DNA from: Syntrophobacteraceae bacterium
GTDB taxonomy: Bacteria; Desulfobacterota; Syntrophobacteria; Syntrophobacterales; Syntrophobacteraceae
Length of the DNA: 38,238 bases
Assembly: GCA_031292215.1 (NCBI GenBank)
Contig: JARLHO010000172.1
Span: forward strand, 1 to 38,238
Direction of reading: 5' to 3'
Positions 26,601 to 35,900 of this stretch are shown here, piece after piece (position 1 is the stretch's first letter; each line of letters begins with the position of its first letter). Position numbers and translations under genes: made by a program. The notes beneath the pieces are model-generated. The model ran no database searches. It saw only the letters and a list, made by a program, of their open reading frames with translations, and had not been told where the DNA came from.

Positions 26601-27422
26601 TTACTCACCACACACTGCCTTATAGTTTTCAGCATACGTCGGCCTGTCGTATTCGACAAACTTGCCAAGAGTTATCCCATGCTCTAGATCGAGGATCGTT
26701 TCGGCGGGGTTTATCCCGTTTTTCACCATTGCCTTTTCCTGGTAAATCTTTAGCATATCGGTTGCTTTTAGCCTGTTTTTGCGGCCGTAACCGGTAGGGC
26801 AGGGGGCAAGGACCTCGATAAAGGAAAAACCGGTGCGAGTCAGGGCCTCGGTTATCGACTGGGTGAGGTCGCGCGTGTGGAGCATTGTCCAGCGGGCGAT
26901 ATATGTCGCCCCGCTTGCGTATGCCAGAAGCGGCAGGTTAAATGGCGATTCGGGGTTGCCGCGCGGTGTGGTCGATGTCTTGGCCAGATGCGGGGTGGTA
27001 GCCGCGGCCTGTCCACCCGTCATGCCGTAATTGAGATTGTTTACGCAAATCACCGTAAGATCCATGTTGCGTCGTGCCGCGTGGATGAAGTGATTGCCCC
27101 CGATTGCAAACAGATCCCCGTCGCCGCTGAAAACGACCACCGTAAGCTCGGGGTTGGCGAGCTTCATGCCGGTAGCAAACGGAATCGCCCTGCCGTGCGT
27201 GGTGTGATAGGAATCGAGATTGACATAGCCGGCCCCCCTTCCCGAGCAGCCTATCCCCGAGACCACTGCGGTATTTGCCGGGTCTTTTCCAGTGGAGCTG
27301 ATCGCGATAAGAGAGGAAGAAAAAACCGTGCCGATTCCGCATCCCGGGCACCAGATGTGCGGTATACGGTCCGTGCGAAGAAGTCCGTCCAGAGGATGCT
27401 TTGGAGCCGTGCTGCCGTTCAT
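26601..27422 (-). CDS. korB: 2-oxoacid:ferredoxin oxidoreductase beta subunit (KorB)
   Basis: 273 residues from ATG 27422, with AGGA six bases upstream. It carries the N-terminal HIWCPGCGIGTV, the GIGCSGRGAGY segment, the thiamine-diphosphate motif GDGDLFAIGGNHFIHAARRN with the closing NNLNYGMTGGQ, and ATYIARW. With KorA it decarboxylates a 2-oxoacid (probably 2-oxoglutarate, from the subunit layout) to the acyl-CoA and reduces ferredoxin. Substrate choice is inferred from gene order, not residues. Confidence 0.95.
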   Translation of the reverse strand: MNGSTAPKHPLDGLLRTDRIPHIWCPGCGIGTVFSSSLIAISSTGKDPANTAVVSGIGCSGRGAGYVNLDSYHTTHGRAIPFATGMKLANPELTVVVFSGDGDLFAIGGNHFIHAARRNMDLTVICVNNLNYGMTGGQAAATTPHLAKTSTTPRGNPESPFNLPLLAYASGATYIARWTMLHTRDLTQSITEALTRTGFSFIEVLAPCPTGYGRKNRLKATDMLKIYQEKAMVKNGINPAETILDLEHGITLGKFVEYDRPTYAENYKAVCGE

Positions 27423-27492
27423 GGAATATCCTGTATCCCTGCGGGGAAATCAACTGGACGCCGGGGGGATTCCGGCGCGCTCTATTTTGGTT

Positions 27493-28638
27493 CTAGGTCT
27501 GTTCCAGAATTTTTTTGACTATATCCTCGGGCGTTATCACCGCCCCTCCGGCGTGGCCGACAAGTAGGCAGGGCGCCCTGCCTTCGGCGCACCTCTGCAC
27601 TTCGAGGTGAATCTGCCCAAGGTTTAATTCGACCGTAATGAACCTCTTGACCCGCTTTGCAAGCTCCCGTACAATCTGTTCGGGGAAAGGCCAAACCGTT
27701 ATAAGTCGCAGAAGTCCCGCTTTTACGCCGCGCTCCCGCGCCTCATCGACCGCCGCAAGACTGCTTCTCGAACTGATCCCGTATGACACCAGGGCTATGT
27801 CGGCATCCTCTAGCCGATACCTTTCCACCTGGATTATCTTGTCGAGGTTTCTTTGAATTTTTCCCGTTATCCGCTCGATCATCTCGGCCTGCGCATCGGC
27901 GGTCATTGCGGGGTAGCCCCTCTCGTCATGAGTAAGCCCCGTAAAGTGCACCATGTAGCCCTCGCCGGCGTGGGCCATCGGCGCCACCCCGTTTGCCCCG
28001 GGATGAAAAGGCTTGAAGCGGTCCTTTCTTCCCTTGGCGCGCGGCCTGGACTGCAGGCTGATCTTCGAGGACTGCGGGATGATCACCCTCTCGGCTAAAT
28101 GGCCCACGATCTCGTCGGCCATTATCAGCACCGGGATCCGGTAGGTCTCGCTGAGGTTAAAGGCCGTGATGGTCTGGTAGAAAATCTCCTGGGGCGAGCA
28201 GGGAGAAAGCGCTATGATCTCGTAGTGACCGTGCGATCCCCATCTGGCCTGCATCATGTCGCCCTGGGCGCCAAGAGTCGGAAGGCCCGTCGAAGGCCCC
28301 GCCCGCTGCACGTTTACCAGAACGCACGGGGTCTCCATCGCAATCCCCAGCCCGATGTTTTCCATCATCAGACTAAACCCCGGCCCGGAGGTAGCCGTCA
28401 TGCTCTTTACTCCGGCACACGATGCGCCGATGATCGCCGCCATCGCGCTTATTTCATCTTCCATCTGGATGAAGACCCCACCGACTCCGGGAAGCCTCTT
28501 GGACATGTGTTCGGCTATCTCGGTGGCAGGAGTTATGGGGTAGCCCGCAAAAAAGCGGCACCCGGCGGCCAGCGCGCCTTCCGCGCATGCCACGTCCCCA
28601 TTTAAAAAATGCTCTCCGGTGAGAACGGCAGGTTCCAT
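27493..28638 (-). CDS. korA: 2-oxoacid:ferredoxin oxidoreductase alpha subunit (KorA)
   Basis: 381 residues from ATG 28638; a longer frame overlaps korD and is rejected. Motifs are GDVACAEGALAAGCRFFAGY followed by PITPATEIAEHMS, QMEDEISAMAAIIGASCAG, TSGPGFSLMMENIGL, NVQRAGPSTGLPT, and in the C-terminal domain VSYGISSRSSLAAVDEARE and VWPFPEQIVRELA. This is the pyrimidine-domain subunit of the KorABCD type. It lies eight bases after korD. Confidence 0.95.
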   Translation of the reverse strand: MEPAVLTGEHFLNGDVACAEGALAAGCRFFAGYPITPATEIAEHMSKRLPGVGGVFIQMEDEISAMAAIIGASCAGVKSMTATSGPGFSLMMENIGLGIAMETPCVLVNVQRAGPSTGLPTLGAQGDMMQARWGSHGHYEIIALSPCSPQEIFYQTITAFNLSETYRIPVLIMADEIVGHLAERVIIPQSSKISLQSRPRAKGRKDRFKPFHPGANGVAPMAHAGEGYMVHFTGLTHDERGYPAMTADAQAEMIERITGKIQRNLDKIIQVERYRLEDADIALVSYGISSRSSLAAVDEARERGVKAGLLRLITVWPFPEQIVRELAKRVKRFITVELNLGQIHLEVQRCAEGRAPCLLVGHAGGAVITPEDIVKKILEQT

Positions 28639-28646
28639 AAAAAGAC

Positions 28647-28955
28647 TCACTTGACAGGATGCTCGGAAATTGATTGCGCCGCAGCCTCCACCGAGTAGAT
28701 GGCGAAGTCGGGGCAAACAGCCTCGCAGTAGTGACAATTTACGCACAGATCGGGCTGCTTTGCCACCGGGGGATGATACCCCCTGTTGTTAAAGCGGCTG
28801 GAAGCCTCCAGTACGCCCCTCGGGCAATAGTCGATGCAGTAGCCGCATCCCTTGCACCGTTCCTCTATTATATGGACCACTCCCCGGGTGACTACGATCT
28901 GTTCGGTATCGAGGGGAACGCGCCAGAATTTCATCTCTATAACCTCTGCAAGCAT
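28647..28955 (-). CDS. korD: 2-oxoacid:ferredoxin oxidoreductase delta subunit, ferredoxin (KorD)
   Basis: 102 residues from ATG 28955; ATG 28934, with AGAGG eight bases upstream, is the better-supported start and would give 95 residues. Two 4Fe-4S motifs are present, CKGCGYCIDYCP and CVNCHYCEAVCP, separated by FNNRGYHPPV, a pattern normal for KorD/VorD. It carries electrons out of KorAB. It is first in the operon, 270 bases from the neighbouring glycosyltransferase gene. Confidence 0.93.
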   Translation of the reverse strand: MLAEVIEMKFWRVPLDTEQIVVTRGVVHIIEERCKGCGYCIDYCPRGVLEASSRFNNRGYHPPVAKQPDLCVNCHYCEAVCPDFAIYSVEAAAQSISEHPVK

Positions 28956-29225
28956 AATGGGCGTGGCAGTCGAGTCTCTTTCATATCGGGTAAATCAGAG
29001 GGTAAGTCAAGATGAATGATATGGCCAAACCGCGAAAAGAGGCCTTGGGGGGTGATTATTTGGGGGGAGTAACGAGAAAAGCGTCGCGAACCGATGGCGA
29101 CCGATTAATTTTTGGCCTGAAAAAAGGGCGACTTTGATGGAGCTCGGACACCTTTGCCGTACTAAAAATCCGAAACTCAACTTTCCCCGGCCTAAAAAAA
29201 GCCCCGGGTCCAGTTTTTTTCCGCT
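28956..29225. other. Intergenic, promoter region of the kor-hdr operon
   Basis: No gene is visible. G- and A-rich runs occur (GGGGGG at 29046 and 29058; CCTAAAAAAAGCCCC at 29191-29205) without a clean terminator for the glycosyltransferase gene that ends at its right edge. Confidence 0.4.
28982..29010 (-). promoter_or_regulatory. Candidate promoter of the kor-hdr operon
   Basis: On the minus strand, TTGACT (29010-29005), 17 bases, then GATATG (28987-28982), 27 bases before the korD ATG at 28955. The -35 is good and the -10 weak. Confidence 0.3.
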
Positions 29226-31079
29226 CTATTTCCAGTTTACCAGGATTTCCTTTCCTCCATTCTTTGCAAGTATCCGGTAACTCAAATCGGGCTGGCGCGA
29301 AACGAACTTCTCCAGCGCTTTTTGCTCCCCGAATAGAAAAATACGCCTGCCCGATCGCCACCGGTCGAGCAGTTCTGCTTGCGTAAGTCGAAGCTTGGGG
29401 GCTGTCTTGTCGCGTAGTCCGTACCACAGTACGCCAAAGTCGCCGTTTAAAACGTCGACCTGGCGGCCCGTATAGTAGTTGAGGCTGGACCCCAACTCGT
29501 AGTTGCCGTCTATGACAATCGTATCTCCCGGCCGGTAATGGGCGCTTATGACCTGTGCGAGCGCTCTGGAGGATAGTACCGGCTCAAAGGCGATCATCCC
29601 CGCGTTGTAGCAATGGCAAAGGCCTATCATCATAACGGCAAGGACCGCATAGCTTAGCTTCCACCTTTTTTTACAAGCGAGCAGGAAGGCCGCAAGCGGG
29701 CCTGCGATAAGCAGCAGGGCGGTCCGGTATACCAGTGGGGCCAGGTCGTGGAAGGTCGCTGCCGTAAGATCGTGCAAATGTCCAAACGAGAGATTGTAAC
29801 ACTTGGGGTTTGCCGTAAGCGTGTGGGAAAGGGTAAGGGGCCGTCCCAATCCGCGCGCTGTCAGCGCGATCATCGCCGCGCCGGGAATAATTGTGAGCGC
29901 AGACATGACGCCAAGGCCGATTAGTCCCCGGCGGCCGGGGGATTTTCCCGAATCGAGCTCCTCCATGCCATGTCCCAGCAGCAGAGCAAACGCGCTCAAA
30001 ACCGGAAAGGTATAATACTCCTGGGTCGTGCCAAAAGAGAAAAAAAGAAGCACTATCGCGATCCAGACAAATAAAAGCAGCAGGAACTCCTCGCGCTTCC
30101 TGCTCTCGCTCTCGCCGGGCAGGGCCTTTTCACTACCTGCCCCCTGTCTCCAGAGATGGAAAGAACGGATCTCGGTAATCCTTCCCCGCACCAGGGCCTT
30201 TGGAAAATCGCGGACCAACTGCCACAAAAACGCGCTCCACGGCAGCAGCCACACGACCAGAAGCGCCGAGAAAAGGAGGGGAGGGACCGTGCCGTAATCC
30301 TTGGGATAGCGCAGTCCGAGATAGCGCAAAACATGCTCGCGGATAAAATAGAACCACAGAAAGTCACTGTTGGCGAGCGTTGCCGCCACATGCCACGGGG
30401 CCGAAACGAGCAGAAACACTATGGTCCCGTAGCCAATCTGGAGCCTCGCTATGACTTTTCGGTTTCCTGTTAAAAGGATGTGGCAGAAAATTATCGCCCC
30501 GGGAAATACGATTGCGATCAGCCCCTTCGATAACATGCCAAGGGCTGCGCCAACGTAGATGGCCATGCTCCAGAGATCCACGGGCCCGAGCTTTTTTGGC
30601 TCGACCTCCTCGATTGCAAGCCTTGCGTAGGCGTAGAGACAAAAAGTGAGGAAAAAGGTCAAAAGCACATCGGGAAGAAATATCCGTGTAAACGCATAGT
30701 GGCCCAGGCAGGTGGCAATCACGATCCCGGAATAAAAACCGGCTTTTTCCCCGAAAAATCTTGCCCCGAACCTGTAGACGAGCAGGATCAAAAACAGGGA
30801 AAAGAGTGCTACCGGCAGCCTCACCGCCCAGTCATGGAACCCGAAAGCCGACGCCGAGGTCGCCGCCAGCCAATACATGAGAGGGGCCTTTTCCAGGTAC
30901 CGGATGCCGTTATCGAGCCGGAGAGTCGTCCAGTCGCCCGTAAGAACCATCTCCCGCACGGCTTCGGCGTGGAAGGAATCAGCGTCGTCAAAGAGCGCGG
31001 GGCGTGAGATGGTGGCGATAAAGACCAAAAGCCAGAGGGCAATCAGGATAAACGAGCGCAAAAGTCTGCTTGATCCCAT
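29226..31079 (-). CDS. ArnT/PMT-like membrane glycosyltransferase (GT39 type)
   Basis: 617 residues with about a dozen hydrophobic segments. The first periplasmic loop holds DDADSFHAEAVREM (acidic catalytic-type residues) and RYLEKAPLMYWLAA, as in ArnT and PMT family enzymes that use polyprenyl-phosphate sugars. A C-terminal soluble part (VIDGNYELGSSLNYYTGRQV and onward) is typical of the bacterial ArnT-like group. It probably modifies lipid A or another envelope glycan; donor and acceptor are unknown. It begins seven bases after the LAB_N gene, so the two are likely co-transcribed. Confidence 0.85.
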   Translation of the reverse strand: MGSSRLLRSFILIALWLLVFIATISRPALFDDADSFHAEAVREMVLTGDWTTLRLDNGIRYLEKAPLMYWLAATSASAFGFHDWAVRLPVALFSLFLILLVYRFGARFFGEKAGFYSGIVIATCLGHYAFTRIFLPDVLLTFFLTFCLYAYARLAIEEVEPKKLGPVDLWSMAIYVGAALGMLSKGLIAIVFPGAIIFCHILLTGNRKVIARLQIGYGTIVFLLVSAPWHVAATLANSDFLWFYFIREHVLRYLGLRYPKDYGTVPPLLFSALLVVWLLPWSAFLWQLVRDFPKALVRGRITEIRSFHLWRQGAGSEKALPGESESRKREEFLLLLFVWIAIVLLFFSFGTTQEYYTFPVLSAFALLLGHGMEELDSGKSPGRRGLIGLGVMSALTIIPGAAMIALTARGLGRPLTLSHTLTANPKCYNLSFGHLHDLTAATFHDLAPLVYRTALLLIAGPLAAFLLACKKRWKLSYAVLAVMMIGLCHCYNAGMIAFEPVLSSRALAQVISAHYRPGDTIVIDGNYELGSSLNYYTGRQVDVLNGDFGVLWYGLRDKTAPKLRLTQAELLDRWRSGRRIFLFGEQKALEKFVSRQPDLSYRILAKNGGKEILVNWK

Positions 31080-31085
31080 TGCCGC

Positions 31086-31403
31086 TCAGGCCCTCTGCCT
31101 GGAGCGTTCTTCGTATATCAGAAATAAATTTCTCAAATATATCAGGAGTCCCCCGGCCTGCCCCAGGATAAAGACCGGGTCCTTTCTTAGGATCGCGTAG
31201 ATGAGAAGCAGTCCTCCGCCAAACACGCTGAAATACCAAAAGGACACTGGCACAACGCTTCTTCGCTGCTTCTCGCTGGCGATCCACTGGATCAAAAACC
31301 GACTAAAAAACAGTCCCTGAGCGATAAGGCCCAGAATCAGCAGGCAATGGGTCGATAAATAACGGACCGGGTCGCTAAAAGCCGAATACATAACGCTATC
31401 CAT
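31086..31403 (-). CDS. LAB_N-domain small membrane protein
   Basis: 105 residues from ATG 31403; the start is uncertain because no Shine-Dalgarno is clear and the frame stays open to 31538 through a GGGAT tandem repeat. Three hydrophobic segments contain the 'lipid A biosynthesis N-terminal domain' pattern: GLFFSRFLIQWIASEKQRRS, VVPVSFWYFSVFGGGLLLIY and DPVFILGQAGGLLIYLRNL. Stand-alone copies of this domain are found next to GT39 and GT2 glycosyltransferases, as here. It is related to SMR-like membrane folds and may help lipid-linked sugar handling. Confidence 0.85.
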   Translation of the reverse strand: MDSVMYSAFSDPVRYLSTHCLLILGLIAQGLFFSRFLIQWIASEKQRRSVVPVSFWYFSVFGGGLLLIYAILRKDPVFILGQAGGLLIYLRNLFLIYEERSRQRA

Positions 31404-31538
31404 AAAAAAAGTAAAAGGTGAAAGGGATGGGATGGGATGGCCAATCGGTGAATGACCCATCGGATACCAGCCGAGCCAGGTGAGGCCAAATGCCCTCGAA
31501 GCCGCCCACGTACGGATACCGCTTGAAAAAGTTGGCAT

Positions 31539-31796
31539 TATGTTCGGAAAATGAGCCTTTGGGAAGAAAAATTTCCGTCATCGATATCGAAAAGCCGTGG
31601 ACTTAACAATAATTTACAAAGACTTGTCGGGCCAAAATAGATCAATATTCCCAGTTACCCGTAATTTTTCCGCTCAAAGCCTATCGCCTTGCCCCCGATC
31701 ATGCTTCTTGACAATTGAAAAACGGGGAAATAATATCTATAGCGTATGTTATGTAATTTATTAAGTACACTCGCTTCACTGTTGAGGAGGTTACGT
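31539..31796. other. AT-rich intergenic region
   Basis: It separates the leftward LAB_N gene from the rightward antitoxin gene. It is visibly more AT-rich than its neighbours, which fits a horizontally acquired toxin-antitoxin cassette. The only element I can support is the promoter at 31708-31736. Confidence 0.4.
31708..31736 (+). promoter_or_regulatory. Near-consensus sigma70 promoter of the UPF0175 gene
   Basis: TTGACA (31708-31713), an exact 17-base spacer, then TAATAT (31731-31736). The start codon of the antitoxin lies about 60 bases downstream. This is the best promoter in the window. Confidence 0.7.
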
Positions 31797-31982
31797 GTGG
31801 ATCTGGCCATCTCCGTTCCAGACGAACTTGTCGAACAGATGAAAAACAGGTGGGACGATCTGTCCCGGGGCGCCCTCGAATCCCTGGCCCTGGAAGCTTA
31901 CCGGGCCGGAGTCATAAGTGAAGCCCAACTGCAGGGGATGCTCGGTTTGCCCTCCTGCTGCAGGCCGTGTTCGACGAGATAG
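31797..31982 (+). CDS. UPF0175-family antitoxin, C-terminally truncated
   Basis: 61 residues from GTG 31797, with GAGGAGG six bases upstream. The sequence DLAISVPDELVEQM, then GALESLALEAYRAGVISEAQ, then LQGMLGL, is the UPF0175 family (about 80-90 residues, antitoxin partners of PIN or related toxins). The normal continuation after LGLPS is lost: the frame ends SCCRPCSTR at TAG 31980-31982. A second frame stays open afterwards (AVFDEIVQSRRSNDERRSDV and onward) and stops within the REP-like repeat at 32039, so a frameshift or a repeat insertion has changed the 3' end. No toxin gene follows. Confidence 0.65.
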   Translation: MDLAISVPDELVEQMKNRWDDLSRGALESLALEAYRAGVISEAQLQGMLGLPSCCRPCSTR

Positions 31983-32038
31983 TCCAGTCCCGAAGATCAA
32001 ATGACGAACGCCGCTCTGATGTGAAACTTCAACCGTGG

Positions 32039-32068
32039 GATGGGTGAAACGTGGTGCAACCCATCGCT
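32039..32068. repeat. REP-like hairpin repeat, copy 2
   Basis: GATGGGT (32039-32045) and ACCCATC (32059-32065). The whole 30-base unit matches the copy at 9746-9775 except for two bases. Confidence 0.75.
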
Positions 32069-32099
32069 TCGGGGAGTCAATATTTAGCTCCTGAAGTCT

Positions 32100-32233
32100 C
32101 TTGTGAGTGGGCGCCCCCCTCAGCCCACTTACCCTTAACGGAGACGCGCAAGAAGGGGCCAGGCTCGATCGCCCCCCTTTTTTTCAAAGGGGGGTTGGGG
32201 GGATTTCAACTCTGTTCGTGCAGCACGGAGTAA
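32100..32233. repeat. Dispersed GC-rich repeat, third locus
   Basis: It contains parts of module B (CCCACTTACCC), module A (GACGCGCAAGAAGGGGCCAG and onward), module C (CCCCCCTTTTTTTCAAAGGG, then GGGTTGGGGGGATTT) and the tail GTTCGTGCAGCACGGAGTA. The tail matches the end of the block at 2639-2690. Confidence 0.85.
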
Positions 32234-32448
32234 ACTCCCTCCCTATTCTTATCCCATGCTCATTTAAGATACAAGCGGGGCCGCCGCCTCCGGGGATGCG
32301 GTTTGAAGGGAATGAAACTTCGTGTGAATACATCACCCGGCAGGCGGTGCGGACTGCCGTCCGAGCTGCCGCGGGCGCAGCCAGTCGGACAGCTCGGGGC
32401 TTGGCAACCCGTCTGCGGCGACACGCCGCTGAAGTTTCGTTCTCTGCT
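32234..32448. repeat. Long imperfect inverted-repeat element after mvhD
   Basis: Outer arms AATGAAACTTC (32311-32321) and GAAGTTTCGTT (32431-32441) pair with one mismatch. Inner arms CCGAGCTG (32361-32368) and CAGCTCGG (32390-32397) pair perfectly. The 131-base element lies just after the leftward mvhD stop, so it would be in that transcript's 3' end. It could be a folded RNA, a terminator-like structure or a MITE/REPIN. No coding frame is evident in 32234-32448. Confidence 0.6.
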
Positions 32449-32886
32449 CTAAAACTTTCCCCTCGCGCGAAAAAGTCCTGGAACAACGAGGCGCCCAAGC
32501 TCCCGCAACCGTTGGCTCATTTCCTGTACAACCTCAACGTAGAGGTGTTGTTCGGCGTGAGCGATCCACTCCAGCCGAAAACGCTCTTCTTCCACGCCTA
32601 GGCCGACCAGCAGGTTCCTTAGCAGGTAAGCTCGCCGCAAGGCCTTTATATTTCCCGATATATAGTGGCAGTTGCCGAGGGGACAGCCGATTACGACCAC
32701 TCCATCGGCCCCGCTCGCAAAGGCCTTCATTACATAACCCGGATCAACCATTCCCGAGCACAACACGCGCAGGACTTTTATCTGCGCCTTTCGGGGAAGG
32801 GCTGTCCGCGAGGCCGAATCCACCGCCCCCAACGGGCACCAGTTGCATACGAACACCATGATCTTGGGTTCAAAGTCTTTGCCCAT
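32449..32886 (-). CDS. mvhD: Stand-alone MvhD-like electron-transfer subunit
   Basis: 145 residues. It has the MvhD/FlpD cysteine pattern: VFVCNWCPLGAVD, VLCSGMVDPGYVMKAFASGA and GCPLGNCHYISGN, which bind a [2Fe-2S] cluster. Family proteins link HdrA to a hydrogenase, formate dehydrogenase or other donor. It follows the tandem-HdrA gene by 80 bases on the same strand and is presumably its partner. The second motif has CPLGAVD instead of the common CSYAGAD. Confidence 0.88.
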   Translation of the reverse strand: MGKDFEPKIMVFVCNWCPLGAVDSASRTALPRKAQIKVLRVLCSGMVDPGYVMKAFASGADGVVVIGCPLGNCHYISGNIKALRRAYLLRNLLVGLGVEEERFRLEWIAHAEQHLYVEVVQEMSQRLRELGRLVVPGLFRARGKF

Positions 32887-32966
32887 TTCGTTCCATGTCC
32901 TTTCCCGTTTTTGCCTCGCAGGGCAGGGCGAAATTTATGGAGATCGGGAATTCGACAAATTTCGCT

Positions 32967-35900
32967 TCAGTCTGCCAGCATGGCTTCAATCCAACCAATC
33001 ATCCGACCCGCCGTGTAGTTGCCAACGCTTATGGCGCCAACGGGACACGCGGCGGCGCAGACCCCGCATCCCTGGCACATCATTTCGTCGATACGGGAGG
33101 CTTTGCGGTTGTCATCAAAAGAAATCGCCTGGAATTCGCATAGGTCGACGCACGTCCTGCATCCCATGCATGACTGCGGGTCGACCGAAGCAAGGGTGGC
33201 GTCGCCGGCGCTAAGTTGCGCTTTGGAAAGGAACCTGAGGCTGCGCAAGGCGCTCGCTTGCGCCATCGCAATGGATTCGGTGATGTTTCGGGGCGAATGG
33301 GCGAGCCCGCACCCAAAGACCCCCCTTCGGGAAAGATCGACCGGGCGCCATTTGGATTCTTCTTCCTGGTAAAAACCGTTTTTGTCGAGCTTAAGACCGA
33401 GTACCCGCGCTGGTTCGCCGCAATTGTGAGAAACAACCCCCGTGCTCAGGACCAGCATGTCCGCCCTTATTTGGAATTCTCGGCCAAGGATCGGGTCTAC
33501 GGCGGTTAAAACGGGCGCGCCGTTTTCCACGACAACCCCCGGTTTTCGCTCGACCCCGTAGGGGATGAAGACAACGCCCTTTTGGCGCGCCAGGGTGTAA
33601 TACGTCTCAATAAATCCATAGGACATAAGATCTCTATAGAAAATGAATACATCTCCCCCGGGGTTTTTCTCCTTGAGATACAGAGCGTTTTTGAGCGCTG
33701 TGGCGCAGCAGATCCTGCTGCAATAAGGACGGGATTTCTCGCGTGAATCGACACATTGCACCATGGCGACCGTCCCGAGCTCTTCTGCGACTATCGCCCC
33801 CTCGTCTAGTTTTCTTTCGAATTCGCCCTGGGTTACGATGCGTTCGCTTTGCCCGAAACAGTAGGATTTTGTCGCTGCCTCCCTGCCGCCCGTTGCAACG
33901 ATGGTCACCCCATGGCCAATCCGCTCGACTGTTGCGTCTTGGTTCATAACGGTTGTGGCAAACCGTCCCACCTGCCCCTCGAACTTTACTACCCGCGCAT
34001 TCTTGTGAATCCGAATATTTCGGTGATGAATAACTGCTGCGATCGTTTCTGCCAGTAGCCTTTGAGGCTGCCCCCCGTCGAGAGTCCGGCGCAGGTTGAG
34101 CAGATTTCCCCCAAGCTCGGAGGTCTTCTCCACCACGTGCACCGGGAAACCGTGGTTTGCTATGGCCAAAGCGGCTGTTAACCCCGCGATTCCACCACCG
34201 ATCACCAAAGCCCGGGGCTCGATGGCTGCGGAGGGTGTCCGCCAGGGGAGCGTACCGCTAAGCTTGTCGACCCCCAAGGAGATCCTGGAAACAATGTCGC
34301 CTCTTATCCGTAGTGCATCCCGGTCGCCTTCGGGCTCAAGGCGAGGGCGCAGGTCGATTACTTCGACCTCACTCGCCTCCAGGCCAAGGTTTTGCGCAAA
34401 TTGGCGCAGCCTCCCGGCAAAAATATTCGGCACGCAGGAACAAATCAGCAACCGATTGCATTCGCTCCCGGCCACAGAGTCCTTTAGCTCGCTTGAGCCT
34501 TCAAAAGGATCCGGGTCCCTTACTATCCGGACCGTCCCAACAGAACTCATTGGAGCGGTTTGCGCCACAATATCGTCTAGGTCCGCTGCCTGCCACATGG
34601 CCTCGCCGCAGGCCCAGATCGCCACATAGACTCTGGGGGCCGCCCGGTCGCGATTTCCACCGGCAGCGGGCGCCACCTGTATTTCGGAAATCCCCTTACC
34701 CCTGGATGCAAGCAGAAGGGATGCCGCAAGGGATGCGCCATTGGCGGCGATAACCGATTCGGAGATATCGCGAAGACCCGCGAAGGAGCCGCTGGCGAAA
34801 ATACCCTCCCTCGAACTCCTGGTCAGGGAAAAAGGTTGAGCCTTCACAAACCCCTGGGGGGTTAGGGAGATTCCCGTAATTTCCGCCAGGGCGCGCGCAT
34901 CGGGTGCGGGCCTCTGGCCCACGGCAAGGACCACCAGGTCGAAAGTCTCGCTAACCATCCCGCCCCCCTGGTCCACGTAGGTAAGGTTTAAATCTCCCCG
35001 GGGACTCGATGGTTCGACGGAATGAATGCGACTGCGCACAAAGCGCACCCCGTGCTCCCTTTGGGCTCTATCCCTGTAGCTTTGAAAGTTTTTGCCGTAA
35101 GTGCGCATGTCCATATAGAAAATTGCCGCATCAAGTTCTTGGCCGCAAAACTCCTTGGCAAGAACGGATTGCTTTATGCTGTACATGCAACAGGCAGAAG
35201 AGCAAAAATCGGCATCTACCTTATGATCTCTTGAGCCAACGCACTGAAGCCAGGCCACCCTCTCGGCCTCTTTGCCATCGCCTGGCCGAAGCAGTCGCCC
35301 CTGGTTGGGACCGCTCGGACTCATTAACCGTTCGAACTCGAGACTGGTCACGACATTGGGGTGGTGGTAACAATAATTGCCCTCGGCTGCTGGGCTGTAC
35401 ATCCCGAATCCCGCAGCCAGGATCACCGCCCCGACCCCAATTTGTCGCTCACTGGCCTCCATCGAAAGATCGACGGCCTTTGTCGGGCATGACTTTTGGC
35501 ATGCGCCGCAGCGCGTACAGGCGTCAAGGTCCACCACGTAGTTGTTGGGAAGGTCGTAGGGGAGCGGAAGATAGATGGCTTTTCGCATCGTCAGGCCATC
35601 GTTTAGCCGCTTGGGGACGACCACCGGACAGACATCGGCGCAGCGGCCGCACCCGATGCAGCGGTCTCGATCCACCATGGTGGGTTTTCGCCGCAGCGTG
35701 GCGGTGAACCTCCCCGGCTCACCCTCCAGGCCAATGAGTTCGGTTGCGCGCATAACCTCCATATTGTCGTGAGAGACTCCCCTTCGCAGGCAATACTGAC
35801 CCGGGTCGTCCCGTTCAAAGAGCGGCAGCATCCGGCATATCCCGCAGGAGTCGTCGGGAAACTGGTGATCGAGTCGAACGAGTGTTCCCCCGGTGTAGTT

